From assembly GCF_001612665.1 (NCBI RefSeq), contig NZ_BDAX01000021.1:167955-231954 (forward strand): a stretch of DNA of 64,000 nt, written 5' to 3'. Made by a program: the position numbers and the translations under genes. Shown piece after piece: positions 51,268 through 59,466 of the stretch. The notes beneath the pieces were generated by a model, which worked only from the letters and a program-made list of their open reading frames with translations, was not told the DNA's origin and did not search any database. How positions within the stretch are numbered: position 1 is the stretch's first letter; each line of letters begins with the position of its first letter. The DNA comes from Nocardia alba NBRC 108234. GTDB taxonomy: Bacteria > Actinomycetota > Actinomycetes > Mycobacteriales > Mycobacteriaceae.

Positions 51268-51380
51268 TGCCCCTCACCGCCCTTTCACTGCCTCTGGCAA
51301 TCGATTCCACGAACTTGCGGCGTGTCTCACTGTCACGCTCGTACTCTGGAAGGGAGTTGTCCGTCGGATGAGGTGACGCT

Positions 51381-52694
51381 GTGGTCGGGGAGTGGACAGG
51401 GAGAGAGGCCAGAGCTCTTCGCGATGCCAAACGAATGAGCATCCGGGAGTTCGCGGCTCATCTCGGTGTGCACGAGCGGCTGGTGTCGAAGTGGGAGGCG
51501 GGCGGGGCGCGGGTTCGTCCGCGTCCGGTGAATCAGGCCGCGCTCGACACGTCACTGGCCCGATCCGATGATGTTGTGCGCGCACGATTCTCGACCCTGC
51601 TGGCGCCCGCGGGTGATGCCGACCTGCTCGCGTTCGTCGATGCGGGAACTGTCAAAGGTGCTGTGCCCGAGGTGTTGTCGGAGAGGGAGTTGATCATGGC
51701 GGCTGCGCACGAGGCCAGCGAACACGCGGCCGCCGCGGAGGGCACCAATGTGGGGGCCACGACGTTGGCCCAGCTCGACGCCGACGTCCGGCGCATCGCC
51801 AACGAATACGTCCATGCCGCACCGGCACCGATGATGGTGGAGATGCTGCGGGTGCGCAGGCGGGTGTACCGACTACTCGACGGGCAGCAGAAGCCCGTCG
51901 ATACCAGCCACCTCTATCTGCTGGCGGGAACGCTGTCGGGGCTGCTGGCCAACGCGAGTACCGACCTGGGCTATCTCGACGCCGCGGGTGAACAGATCAG
52001 GGCCGCTTGGGCTTACGCGGAACTGAGCGGGCACAACGGGTTGCGCGCGTGGACGCGCGGCATGCACGCGCTGATCGAGAACTGGTCCGATCGTCCGCGC
52101 AACGCCGTCCAATTAGCCCGCAGCGGACAGGAATTCGTCGGTCCGGGTCTCGGGCGGGTGCGACTGCTCAACATCGAGGCCAGAGTGTGGGCGCGGCTGG
52201 GCAGCGATACCGAGACCGACCGATGCCTGCGCGCGGCCGAGGTGGCGGCCGGTGACCGCCGCGACGAGCTGCACGACGAGATCGGCGGCGTGTTCGGGTT
52301 CGGCCCGCCCAAGGCCGCCTACTACGCGGGCGCCACCTGCATCCAGCTCGGCCGGGCCGAACAGGCGCTGGCCGCCACCGAACGCGCGATCACCCTCTAT
52401 TCGAGTGGTCCCCCGCTGCAACGGTCCTACGGCGCCGAATCGCTGGCCCGCGTCGACAACGCGGCCGCCCACCTCATCAACGGCAGCATCGATGGCGCCG
52501 CCGACGCGCTGCGCCCGGTCCTGGACCTTCCCGAGGACAAACGCATAGCCCAGCTGAGCGAACGTCTCGTCGGCCTGCGCCGCCGTATCGCCGCCCCGAC
52601 CTATCGCGACGCGGTGGAAGCACGCGGGCTCGACGAGCGCATCGAGGAGTTCTGTGTGGCTACCGCGGCGCTCGGCAGTCGGCCGCGACCGTAG
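51381..52694 (+). CDS. XRE-family regulator with TPR-like C-terminal domain
   Basis: A 437-residue protein. Residues 5-45 contain the helix-turn-helix (MSIREFAAHLGVHERLVSKW). The remaining about 330 residues are helical repeats (YLLAGTLSGLLANASTDLGY, ATERAITLYSSGPPL, QRSYGAESLARVDNAAAHLI), the usual tetratricopeptide-like sensor region of large actinobacterial XRE proteins. The ligand is unknown. It is divergent from the hypothetical gene at 50722. Confidence 0.8.
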   Translation: MVGEWTGREARALRDAKRMSIREFAAHLGVHERLVSKWEAGGARVRPRPVNQAALDTSLARSDDVVRARFSTLLAPAGDADLLAFVDAGTVKGAVPEVLSERELIMAAAHEASEHAAAAEGTNVGATTLAQLDADVRRIANEYVHAAPAPMMVEMLRVRRRVYRLLDGQQKPVDTSHLYLLAGTLSGLLANASTDLGYLDAAGEQIRAAWAYAELSGHNGLRAWTRGMHALIENWSDRPRNAVQLARSGQEFVGPGLGRVRLLNIEARVWARLGSDTETDRCLRAAEVAAGDRRDELHDEIGGVFGFGPPKAAYYAGATCIQLGRAEQALAATERAITLYSSGPPLQRSYGAESLARVDNAAAHLINGSIDGAADALRPVLDLPEDKRIAQLSERLVGLRRRIAAPTYRDAVEARGLDERIEEFCVATAALGSRPRP

Positions 52695-52839
52695 TCGATC
52701 AGGCAACGCCTGGTTACCCACGACCATGGGTAAGCCGGGGACGGGTCGACTGCCTGTCGACCTGGCTGTCGCCGGCCCAGGTTCGGCCCACAGTCACGGG
52801 CACGCGTAAACGGTTTGCCCCGAATGGCAACATGGAGGC

Positions 52840-54084
52840 GTGAGTCCTCAATCGCCGCATGTACCCCCGCGCGTTCTCGAGCAGTCGACCAAACTGCAGA
52901 ACGTGGTCTACGAGATCCGTGGGCCGGTTCACGCACAGGCAGCACGCCTGGAGGCCGAAGGCCACCGCATTCTCAAGCTCAACATCGGCAATCCCGCCCC
53001 GTTCGGGTTCGAGGCCCCCGATGTGATCATGCGCGACATCATCGCCGCGCTGCCGTATGCCCAGGGGTACTCGGAGTCCAAGGGGATCCTGTCGGCCCGG
53101 CGCGCCATCGTCACCCGGTACGAACTGGTGCCCGGATTTCCCGAGCTCGATGTGGACGACGTCTACCTCGGTAACGGGGTGTCGGAGCTGATCACCGTCA
53201 CGATGCAGGCCCTGCTCGACAATGGTGACGAGGTGCTGATCCCGGCCCCCGACTATCCGCTGTGGACGGCCATGACCAGCCTGGCCGGCGGCACTCCCGT
53301 GCACTACCTGTGTGACGAGGAGAACGGCTGGCAGCCCGATATCGCCGATATCGAATCGAAGATCACCGACAAGACCAAGGCCCTGCTGGTGATCAACCCG
53401 AACAATCCGACCGGGGCGGTGTACTCGGCGGAGGTGTTGCAGCAGATCGTGGACCTGGCGCGCAAGTACCGGTTGCTGCTGCTGGCCGATGAGATCTACG
53501 ACAAGATCCTCTACGACGACGCCCAGCACATCTCGCTGGCCTCGCTCGCTCCCGACCTGCTGTGCCTGACGTTCAACGGTCTGTCGAAGGCGTACCGGGT
53601 GGCGGGGTACCGCGCGGGCTGGCTCGCGATCACCGGACCCAAGGAGCACGCGGCCGGGTTCCTCGAGGGTGTCGATCTGCTCGCCTCGTCGCGGCTGTGC
53701 CCGAACGTTCCCGCCCAGCACGCCATTCAGGTGGCCCTGGGTGGGCATCAGAGCATCGAGGACCTGATCCTGCCCGGTGGTCGGCTGCTCGAGCAGCGCG
53801 ATGTGGCGTGGGAGCGGCTCAATATGATCCCGGGTGTGTCGTGCGTGAAGCCGCGTGGGGCGCTGTACGCCTTCCCCCGGTTGGATCCGAATGTGCACGA
53901 GATCCACGACGACGGCAAGCTTGTGCTGGATCTGCTGTTGCAGGAGAAGATCCTGATGGTGCAGGGCACCGGGTTCAACTGGCCCGCGAACGATCATCTG
54001 CGGATCGTGACGTTGCCGTGGGCGCGGGATCTGGCCGTGGCGATCGAGCGGTTCGGAAATTTCCTGGCAGGCTACCGACAGTAG
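52840..54084 (+). CDS. Alanine/aspartate-type aminotransferase (class I)
   Basis: A 414-residue PLP enzyme with a GTG start after GGAGG. LKLNIGNPAPFGFEAPDVIM, LVINPNNPTGAVYSAEVLQQ and LTFNGLSKAYRVAGYRAGWL (Schiff-base lysine K250) are typical of the AlaA/Rv0337c group, which moves amino groups between alanine or aspartate and 2-oxo acids. In M. tuberculosis the homolog is next to Rv0338c, the Fe-S protein whose counterpart lies about 5 kb downstream here. Confidence 0.9.
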   Translation: MSPQSPHVPPRVLEQSTKLQNVVYEIRGPVHAQAARLEAEGHRILKLNIGNPAPFGFEAPDVIMRDIIAALPYAQGYSESKGILSARRAIVTRYELVPGFPELDVDDVYLGNGVSELITVTMQALLDNGDEVLIPAPDYPLWTAMTSLAGGTPVHYLCDEENGWQPDIADIESKITDKTKALLVINPNNPTGAVYSAEVLQQIVDLARKYRLLLLADEIYDKILYDDAQHISLASLAPDLLCLTFNGLSKAYRVAGYRAGWLAITGPKEHAAGFLEGVDLLASSRLCPNVPAQHAIQVALGGHQSIEDLILPGGRLLEQRDVAWERLNMIPGVSCVKPRGALYAFPRLDPNVHEIHDDGKLVLDLLLQEKILMVQGTGFNWPANDHLRIVTLPWARDLAVAIERFGNFLAGYRQ

Positions 54085-54218
54085 AGTTACAGCTGATGCT
54101 CACCTGTCACGGCTTTGACCAGTGCGTTTATGGGCCCTGGGCGGGGTGAGCATCCTGGTATGCCGTGTAAAACAGACTGTGAGTTTGGAATCTTGGATGT
54201 TTTGAAGATCTACTAGTG

Positions 54219-54235
54219 CAAAAGTCCAACTTTTG
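54219..54235 (+). promoter_or_regulatory. Inverted repeat upstream of the 6C RNA
   Basis: CAAAAGT and ACTTTTG form a perfect seven-base inverted repeat with spacer CCA. TACAGT, a plausible -10 hexamer, starts two bases later (54237). The palindrome therefore overlaps the -35/-10 spacer of the small-RNA promoter and could be its operator. Confidence 0.45.
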
Positions 54236-54244
54236 TGTACAGTA

Positions 54245-54425
54245 GACCTCGGCGCTTCGGCGCCCGGCCCGGTTGTCTACCCCCCCTGGACAACCGAGAG
54301 CCTCAGGTACGCGCGCCTACCCCCCTGGGCGCCTGCCTCCGGCGGCGGAGACACCCCCCTGCTCTCCGCCGCCCACAAACCCGCCTCCCCGGGTCCAGGC
54401 AAGAACTGGACCCGGGGAGGTTTTC
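54245..54425 (+). ncRNA. 6C-type small RNA with three C-rich loops
   Basis: A run of five stem-loops. GGCGC-TTCG-GCGCC (54251-54264) opens the transcript. Stem CGGTTGTC/GACAACCG (54270-54296) exposes seven C; stem GCGCC/GGCGC (54313-54332) exposes six C; stem of eleven pairs starting GGCGGCGGAGA (54341-54373) exposes six C. A terminator hairpin ends it. Loops carrying six or more cytosines define the 6C RNA class of actinomycetes (B11 in M. tuberculosis), a regulator that acts through its C-rich loops on G-rich mRNA sites. The published class is described with two such loops; here there are three. Transcript ends are estimated. Confidence 0.8.
54384..54425 (+). terminator. Intrinsic terminator of the 6C RNA
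   Basis: CCTCCCCGGGTCCAG pairs perfectly with CTGGACCCGGGGAGG around GCAAGAA, followed by TTTTCTC. Confidence 0.9.
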
Positions 54426-54502
54426 TCGTTCCCGGCGAAGCTACGTGAGATCCTGTGTCGCGCGGCGTGTTCTTGAAAATCAAATCCTTTAAGCTTCGGG
54501 CC

Positions 54503-55768
54503 GTGAGCGATCATCATCACCATCACGATCATTCCGGGCCCATCGCCATCAGCGACACCGCGGCGAAGGTCGTTGTCGGGTTGTTGGGGATCATCGGGGT
54601 GGTGGTGTTGGTCGCAACGGTATTCCTGTGGCCGAGCGCCCAGCACGTCGAGATTCCGCTGCCGATGCAGACCATGTCCGGTGGGGCGGTGCAGACCGAG
54701 GCCGGGACCGTGGTCATGCAGGACATCGGGCCCTGCGGGAGCTCGTCGAACGGCAAGGTGTTCGCGGACAAGCCGGAACCGCCGCGGACCGCCTCCTACA
54801 CCTGCCAGCGCAGCATCATCGACATCAGGTCGGGTCCCGACGAGGGTAAGAAGACGCTGTTCGAGATCGCGCCGGGGCCGGGCCAGCCCGATCTGCGGGC
54901 CGGCGACGACATCCGGATGGTGCGCGCCGCGGATCCGTCCGGGGTCACCATGTACGGGTTCGAGGACTACTCGCGTGGACTGCCGTTGACCCTGATCGTG
55001 CTGGCCTTCGTCGTGGTGATCTGTGTGGTCGCGCGGTGGCGAGGCTTCCGGGCGCTGGTCGGGTTGTGCTTCGCGTTCGCGGTGGTGGTGATGTTCCTGT
55101 TGCCCGCGCTGCTCGACGGGAAGTCGGCGATCCCGGTCGCGCTGGTGTCGGGGGCGCTGATCCTCTACGTGGTGCTCTACCTCGCGCATGGGGTGAATCT
55201 GCGGACCAGTTCGGCGTTGCTCGGGACGCTCGCGTCGATGGTGGTGGCGGCAGTGCTGTCCTGGCTGGCGATCGAGGTCACCCACCTCACCGGTCTGTCC
55301 GAGGAACAGAACACGAACGTGGCGACCTACATTCAGCACGTGAGCATCACCGGGTTGCTGCTGGCGGGGTTCATCATCGGTTCGCTCGGCGTGCTCAACG
55401 ACGTGACCATCACCCAGGCCTCGGCGGCCTTCGAACTCGCCGCCCTCGATGAGGGCGCGTCGCGGCGCGAGATCTTCACCGCGGCCATGCGGGTCGGGCG
55501 CGACCACATCGCCAGCACGGTCTACACGCTCGTGCTCGCCTACGCCGGTGGGGCGCTGCCGCTGCTGCTGTTGTTCAGCGTGGCGGGACGATCGATTACC
55601 GATGTGATGACCGGTGACGCGGTCGCCATCGAGATCACCCGATCGGCGGTGGGCGGTATCGCGCTGGCCCTGTCGGTGCCGTTGACGACGATGATCGCGG
55701 TGATGCTGGCCCGCCCGTTCGGCGCGAAGCCGACCGTGCCCGTGCGGGCCAGGCACGCGCGCAACTGA
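54503..55768 (+). CDS. YibE/F-like membrane protein
   Basis: 421 residues from GTG 54503; earlier in-frame starts lie in the spacer after the terminator. The N-terminus is His-rich (SDHHHHHDHSGP). One membrane helix (KVVVGLLGIIGVVVLVATVF) is followed by an extracellular domain of about 100 residues with three cysteines (IGPCGSSSNG, YTCQRSIIDI), then at least six helices with RWRGFRALVGL and GVLNDVTITQASAAFELAAL, the YibE/F signature. Members are integral membrane proteins of unknown, perhaps transport, function. The His tract could bind metal. Confidence 0.85.
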   Translation: MSDHHHHHDHSGPIAISDTAAKVVVGLLGIIGVVVLVATVFLWPSAQHVEIPLPMQTMSGGAVQTEAGTVVMQDIGPCGSSSNGKVFADKPEPPRTASYTCQRSIIDIRSGPDEGKKTLFEIAPGPGQPDLRAGDDIRMVRAADPSGVTMYGFEDYSRGLPLTLIVLAFVVVICVVARWRGFRALVGLCFAFAVVVMFLLPALLDGKSAIPVALVSGALILYVVLYLAHGVNLRTSSALLGTLASMVVAAVLSWLAIEVTHLTGLSEEQNTNVATYIQHVSITGLLLAGFIIGSLGVLNDVTITQASAAFELAALDEGASRREIFTAAMRVGRDHIASTVYTLVLAYAGGALPLLLLFSVAGRSITDVMTGDAVAIEITRSAVGGIALALSVPLTTMIAVMLARPFGAKPTVPVRARHARN

Positions 55769-55822
55769 GGCCGCTCGGACGCCGGTCCGGAACTCGGTTC
55801 GGCGTCCAGCAGGCGGGAACGG

Positions 55823-57181
55823 TTACTGACCGGCAGGTGGGAAGCCGGGCAGGACCACCGGGGGCAGCGTCGGCAGGACCACCGGGGGCAGGCCGGGGAC
55901 CACGGTGAAGGTGTTGGGGCCCTGGGTCGGTGGCGCGGCGGTGGTCTCCTCGGCCTGATTCGGATTGACCGGTGGCGCGGCGACGGTTTCGTGCTGTGCC
56001 TCGGTGGTCGCGGCCGGGGCCGTCGTGGGGCCGACAGCGCTCGGACGCGGCGGAGTGGTCGCTGGGACGGCTTGCGAACCGTCGCTCGACGAACCGCGCT
56101 CGAGTACCTGGGGGCCGTAGCCGAGGCCGAGGCCGATCGCGGCGACCACCACCAGCGAACTCACCGTCAGCACCGCCACGTTCAGTTCCCGGCGCGAATG
56201 CGCGCGGTTGGTGAGCGCGCTGAGCGGGCGGCGACCGCGGGTCGGGGCGGTGAGCCAGGCGGGAGTGGCGTCGTCGTGCTCGCCCACCGGCATCGGTGCC
56301 GGGGCCACGGGCGCTTGCTGGACCTGGGCGGGACGCGCCAGTAACGCGGCGCCGCGGGCCAGGGCCGTTTCCGGCTCGGCGGGCACGATCACCGGCACGC
56401 CGATCGTGCGCTCCAGTACGCGCGCGATCAGCGGAATCCGGGCTCCACCACCGAGAACCAGCACCGCCTGCACCGGATGCTGCGCGCGGATGATGACATC
56501 GCGGGTCATCCGCGCCGACGACTCGATCGCCAGCATCATCAGCGCTTCGAAATTCTCCTGCGTGAGCAGTACCAGGCCCTGCTCGCTGGGCAGGGCCACC
56601 GCGTTGCTGTTGGACAGCTGCTCCTTGGCGGCCCGGCACAGCCCGTCGAGAGCGGCCAACCCCGCCGGATCGGCCGGATGCGCGATCCGGCCCGAGGCGA
56701 TCTGCTGCTCCCTGATCAGCGAATCCAAGTAGTCGCCGCTGATATCGCTGATCCGCTCGCACTGGTACACATCGCTGGTGCGGGCGTTGATCACGCTCAC
56801 CGTGAGACCCGAACTGCCCAGGTCGTAGACGGCCAGCGTGGACACCTCGCGCATATCACTGGTGGCATGGGCGAAGTGCACGGCGGCAACGGCTTCGGGA
56901 ACGAGCTGGTAGTTCGTGAGCTGACGCCGTGCCATCGCGGCCCGAACCGCCTTGGCCTGCGGCTCGCTGCGGAAGGTGATGGTGGTGGCGGCGACGTCCG
57001 GCGCCGCGGCCAGCGTGGCGGCGATCGCGTCGGCGGCGTACTCCTCGGCCTGGCGCTCCGGCATCGAGATGGACTGCACGTCGAACGAATACGGCGGAAC
57101 GGACTCGTGCGGGCCACCGTGCTGCGGACACGCGAGGCGCACCGTCCCGGCCCCCACCGATATCCCCAGAACCGAACTCAT
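55823..57181 (-). CDS. Membrane-anchored Hsp70-like protein
   Basis: A 452-residue protein. SSVLGISVGAGTVRLACPQH (ATPase phosphate-1-like), TLAVYDLGSSGLTVSVINAR (phosphate 2) and VQAVLVLGGGARIPLIARVL (adenosine) show an actin/Hsp70-type ATPase domain to about residue 300. No substrate-binding domain follows; instead there is one membrane helix (NVAVLTVSSLVVVAAIGLGL, about 345) and a Pro/Thr/Ala-rich tail ending VVLPGFPPAGQ that would lie outside the membrane. Similar Hsp70-like proteins occur in Nocardia and mycobacteria. Role unknown, possibly an envelope sensor or scaffold. Confidence 0.8.
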   Translation of the reverse strand: MSSVLGISVGAGTVRLACPQHGGPHESVPPYSFDVQSISMPERQAEEYAADAIAATLAAAPDVAATTITFRSEPQAKAVRAAMARRQLTNYQLVPEAVAAVHFAHATSDMREVSTLAVYDLGSSGLTVSVINARTSDVYQCERISDISGDYLDSLIREQQIASGRIAHPADPAGLAALDGLCRAAKEQLSNSNAVALPSEQGLVLLTQENFEALMMLAIESSARMTRDVIIRAQHPVQAVLVLGGGARIPLIARVLERTIGVPVIVPAEPETALARGAALLARPAQVQQAPVAPAPMPVGEHDDATPAWLTAPTRGRRPLSALTNRAHSRRELNVAVLTVSSLVVVAAIGLGLGYGPQVLERGSSSDGSQAVPATTPPRPSAVGPTTAPAATTEAQHETVAAPPVNPNQAEETTAAPPTQGPNTFTVVPGLPPVVLPTLPPVVLPGFPPAGQ

Positions 57182-57272
57182 CCGCTGCCCATCTCGTCCG
57201 CACTGCACGACATGCGAAGGACTGCGATAATGCGGACCGAGATCCGCCCCAGCCCCCGCTTGGCTCGTTACT

Positions 57273-58595
57273 CTACGGGGTGCCGAGTCCGGCGTATACC
57301 CACCCGGCGGCACGCCAAGCCGCGCTGTCCAAGCAGTTGCGACCATCGATGATCGAACGGGACCGGACCACCGGGTCGAGGTCGGCCGGCGTCAACGCCG
57401 TGAATTCGTTCCACTCGGTAAGGACCAGTACCACATCGGCGCGATCACAGGCCTCCGAGACCGAGGTGGCGTAGTTCAACGTGGGGAACACGCGGCGCGA
57501 ATTCTCCACTGCCTTGGGGTCGTACACGGTGACGACGGCGCCGTGCAGCTGGATCATCCCCGCCACATTCAACGCGGGCGAATCACGCACATCGTCGGAT
57601 TCGGGCTTGAACGCCGCGCCGAGTACCGCCACGTTCGCGCCGAGCAGCGAACCGCCGCAGGCACGGGCGGCCATGTCGACGACCTTCGTGCGGCGGCGCA
57701 TATTGATGTTGTCGACCTCGCGCAGGAAGGCCACGGCATGATCGGCGCCGAGTTCCCCCGAGCGGGCCATGAAGGCGCGGATGTCCTTGGGTAAGCAGCC
57801 ACCGCCGAAACCGAGCCCGGCATTGAGGAATCGGCGGCCGATGCGGGCGTCGTAACCGAGCGCGTCGGCCAGCATGGTGACGTCGGCGCCGGTGGCCTCA
57901 CACACCTCCGACACGGCATTGATGAACGAGATCTTCGTCGCCAGGAAGGCATTCGCCGAGACCTTCACCAACTCGGCGGTGGCCAGATCGGTGAGCAGGA
58001 AGGGGATCTCGGCGGCGATGAGGTCGGCGTAGATCTCGCGGATGTGCTCCTCGACCCACGCCGAGCGCTCCCGGTCGTGATCGAGTCCGAGGACCATGCG
58101 GTCGGGGCGCAGCGTGTCCTGCACCGCGAAACCCTCGCGCAGGAACTCGGGGTTCCAGGCGACCTCGACGTCGACCTTCGCCTGCGCGCGAGCCCGGACG
58201 CCGAGAGCCGCGGCGGTTCCCACCGGCACCGTGGACTTGCCGACGATCATCGCCGGGCGTTCCAGCATCGGGGCGAGGGTATCCACCACCGCGTGCACGT
58301 ACTTCAGGTCGGCGCCGTACTCGCCCTTCTTCTGCGGTGTCCCGACACCGAGGAAGTGCACGTCGGCATGGGTCGCGGCATCGGCGTAATCGGTGGTGAA
58401 GCGCAGGCGGCCGGCGGCGAGGTTGCGTTGCAGCACGTCCTCCAGCCCCGGTTCGTAGAACGGCACCACACCGTCGGCCAACTTGGCCACTTTGCCGGGG
58501 TCGATATCAACCCCGACCACGTCGTGTCCCAACTCGGCCATACACGCTGCATGCGTGGCTCCGAGGTACCCGGTTCCGAAGACTGTGCATCGCAT
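57273..58595 (-). CDS. ugd: UDP-glucose 6-dehydrogenase
   Basis: A 440-residue enzyme. CTVFGTGYLGATHAACMAEL (NAD-binding), VGKSTVPVGTAAALGVRARA, EFLREGFAVQDTLRPDRMVL, NAFLATKISFINAVSEVCEA and GLGFGGGCLPKDIRAFMARS with the catalytic cysteine are all present. It oxidises UDP-glucose to UDP-glucuronate with NAD+, for cell-envelope sugars. M. tuberculosis UdgA (Rv0322) is adjacent to dcd (Rv0321); here the two are about 6.5 kb apart. Confidence 0.95.
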   Translation of the reverse strand: MRCTVFGTGYLGATHAACMAELGHDVVGVDIDPGKVAKLADGVVPFYEPGLEDVLQRNLAAGRLRFTTDYADAATHADVHFLGVGTPQKKGEYGADLKYVHAVVDTLAPMLERPAMIVGKSTVPVGTAAALGVRARAQAKVDVEVAWNPEFLREGFAVQDTLRPDRMVLGLDHDRERSAWVEEHIREIYADLIAAEIPFLLTDLATAELVKVSANAFLATKISFINAVSEVCEATGADVTMLADALGYDARIGRRFLNAGLGFGGGCLPKDIRAFMARSGELGADHAVAFLREVDNINMRRRTKVVDMAARACGGSLLGANVAVLGAAFKPESDDVRDSPALNVAGMIQLHGAVVTVYDPKAVENSRRVFPTLNYATSVSEACDRADVVLVLTEWNEFTALTPADLDPVVRSRSIIDGRNCLDSAAWRAAGWVYAGLGTP

Positions 58596-58846
58596 AGTTC
58601 TGTTGGTAAGCGGCGCGCGTGGCTACGCCGCGTCAGTGAGGCAAGAGGGGGCGCAACATCTGGTGTACAGGGGGAAACGCGCGCTGAGGCTATCGGGTCG
58701 CGGGGCTCTCACCTGGGGAAATGAGAAGCCGGCGGGTGCACGGTTCGGATCGTGGGTCTGCACTCACGGCGAGCCGCGCCGGTTCGCTCGGATTGGCATA
58801 ATCGGGTGGATCGCAGGAATACGCCATCGCGGATGGAGCATCGACT

Positions 58847-59371
58847 ATGCGCCGGGTCCTGATCGCCACGGGCGGCTCACTGGTCATGGTGTTGATCGCG
58901 GTGGTCGCGCTGTGGCCGGTGTATGTGCGCCCACGCACGGACGATCCGCGGGTCGCCGATGCGATTCTTGTCCTCGGTGGTGCGCACGACGGCCGCGAGC
59001 AACTGGGGCTGCGGTTGGCCGCGCAGGGGTACGCGCCACGCGTTCTGATCTCCAACCCGTATGACCACAGTCCGATGGTGAATCGAATCTGTCACGGGGG
59101 CTACAGCTTCGACGTGATCTGCTTCGATCCCTCGCCCCGCACGACTCTCGGTGAGGGGCGGGAGCTGGCCCGTCTCGGTGCCGACTGGGACCGCGTCATC
59201 GTGGTCACCTTCACCCCACACATCTCCCGCGCCCGGTACATCCTCGGGAAATGCTGGGCGGGGGAGTTGCTGTTCACCGACCCCGAACCTCAGCTGTCGC
59301 CGGTGCGCTGGGCGTGGGATTACGCCTATCAGTCGGCGGGGTTCGTCAAGGCTTGGTTCGCTGATTGCTGA
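58847..59371 (+). CDS. DUF218 (YdcF/SanA-like) membrane-anchored protein
   Basis: A 174-residue protein. RRVLIATGGSLVMVLIAVVA is a membrane anchor or uncleaved signal. DAILVLGGAHDGREQLGLRL, then AAQGYAPRVLISNPY and TTLGEGRELARLGADWDRVI match the DUF218 order (VLGG; R...A..L...G; sTxxEa). Related proteins act in envelope physiology and vancomycin tolerance in other bacteria; the reaction is unknown. It is divergent from the UDP-glucose dehydrogenase gene, with about 250 bases between that show no further feature. Confidence 0.75.
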   Translation: MRRVLIATGGSLVMVLIAVVALWPVYVRPRTDDPRVADAILVLGGAHDGREQLGLRLAAQGYAPRVLISNPYDHSPMVNRICHGGYSFDVICFDPSPRTTLGEGRELARLGADWDRVIVVTFTPHISRARYILGKCWAGELLFTDPEPQLSPVRWAWDYAYQSAGFVKAWFADC

Positions 59372-59411
59372 GCGGGCCTGCGGCATCGGGCCGGGTGACT
59401 GCGAAGAAACA

Positions 59412-59445
59412 GTGAGGCGCGGATTCCCGGGAATCCGCGCCTCAC
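59412..59445 (+). terminator. Palindromic terminator between converging genes
   Basis: GTGAGGCGCGGATTCCC and its perfect complement form a 17-base stem with no separate loop, so the tip bases will open. It lies between the DUF218 gene and the converging Fe-S oxidoreductase gene. Confidence 0.75.
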
Positions 59446-59466
59446 TGGGTATTCGATGTTCGGTTA

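Noticed and set aside
54233..54448. Three overlapping short frames upstream of the YibE/F gene
   Set aside because: They lie across the strong hairpins of the 6C RNA and its terminator; the structure explains the sequence better than coding does.
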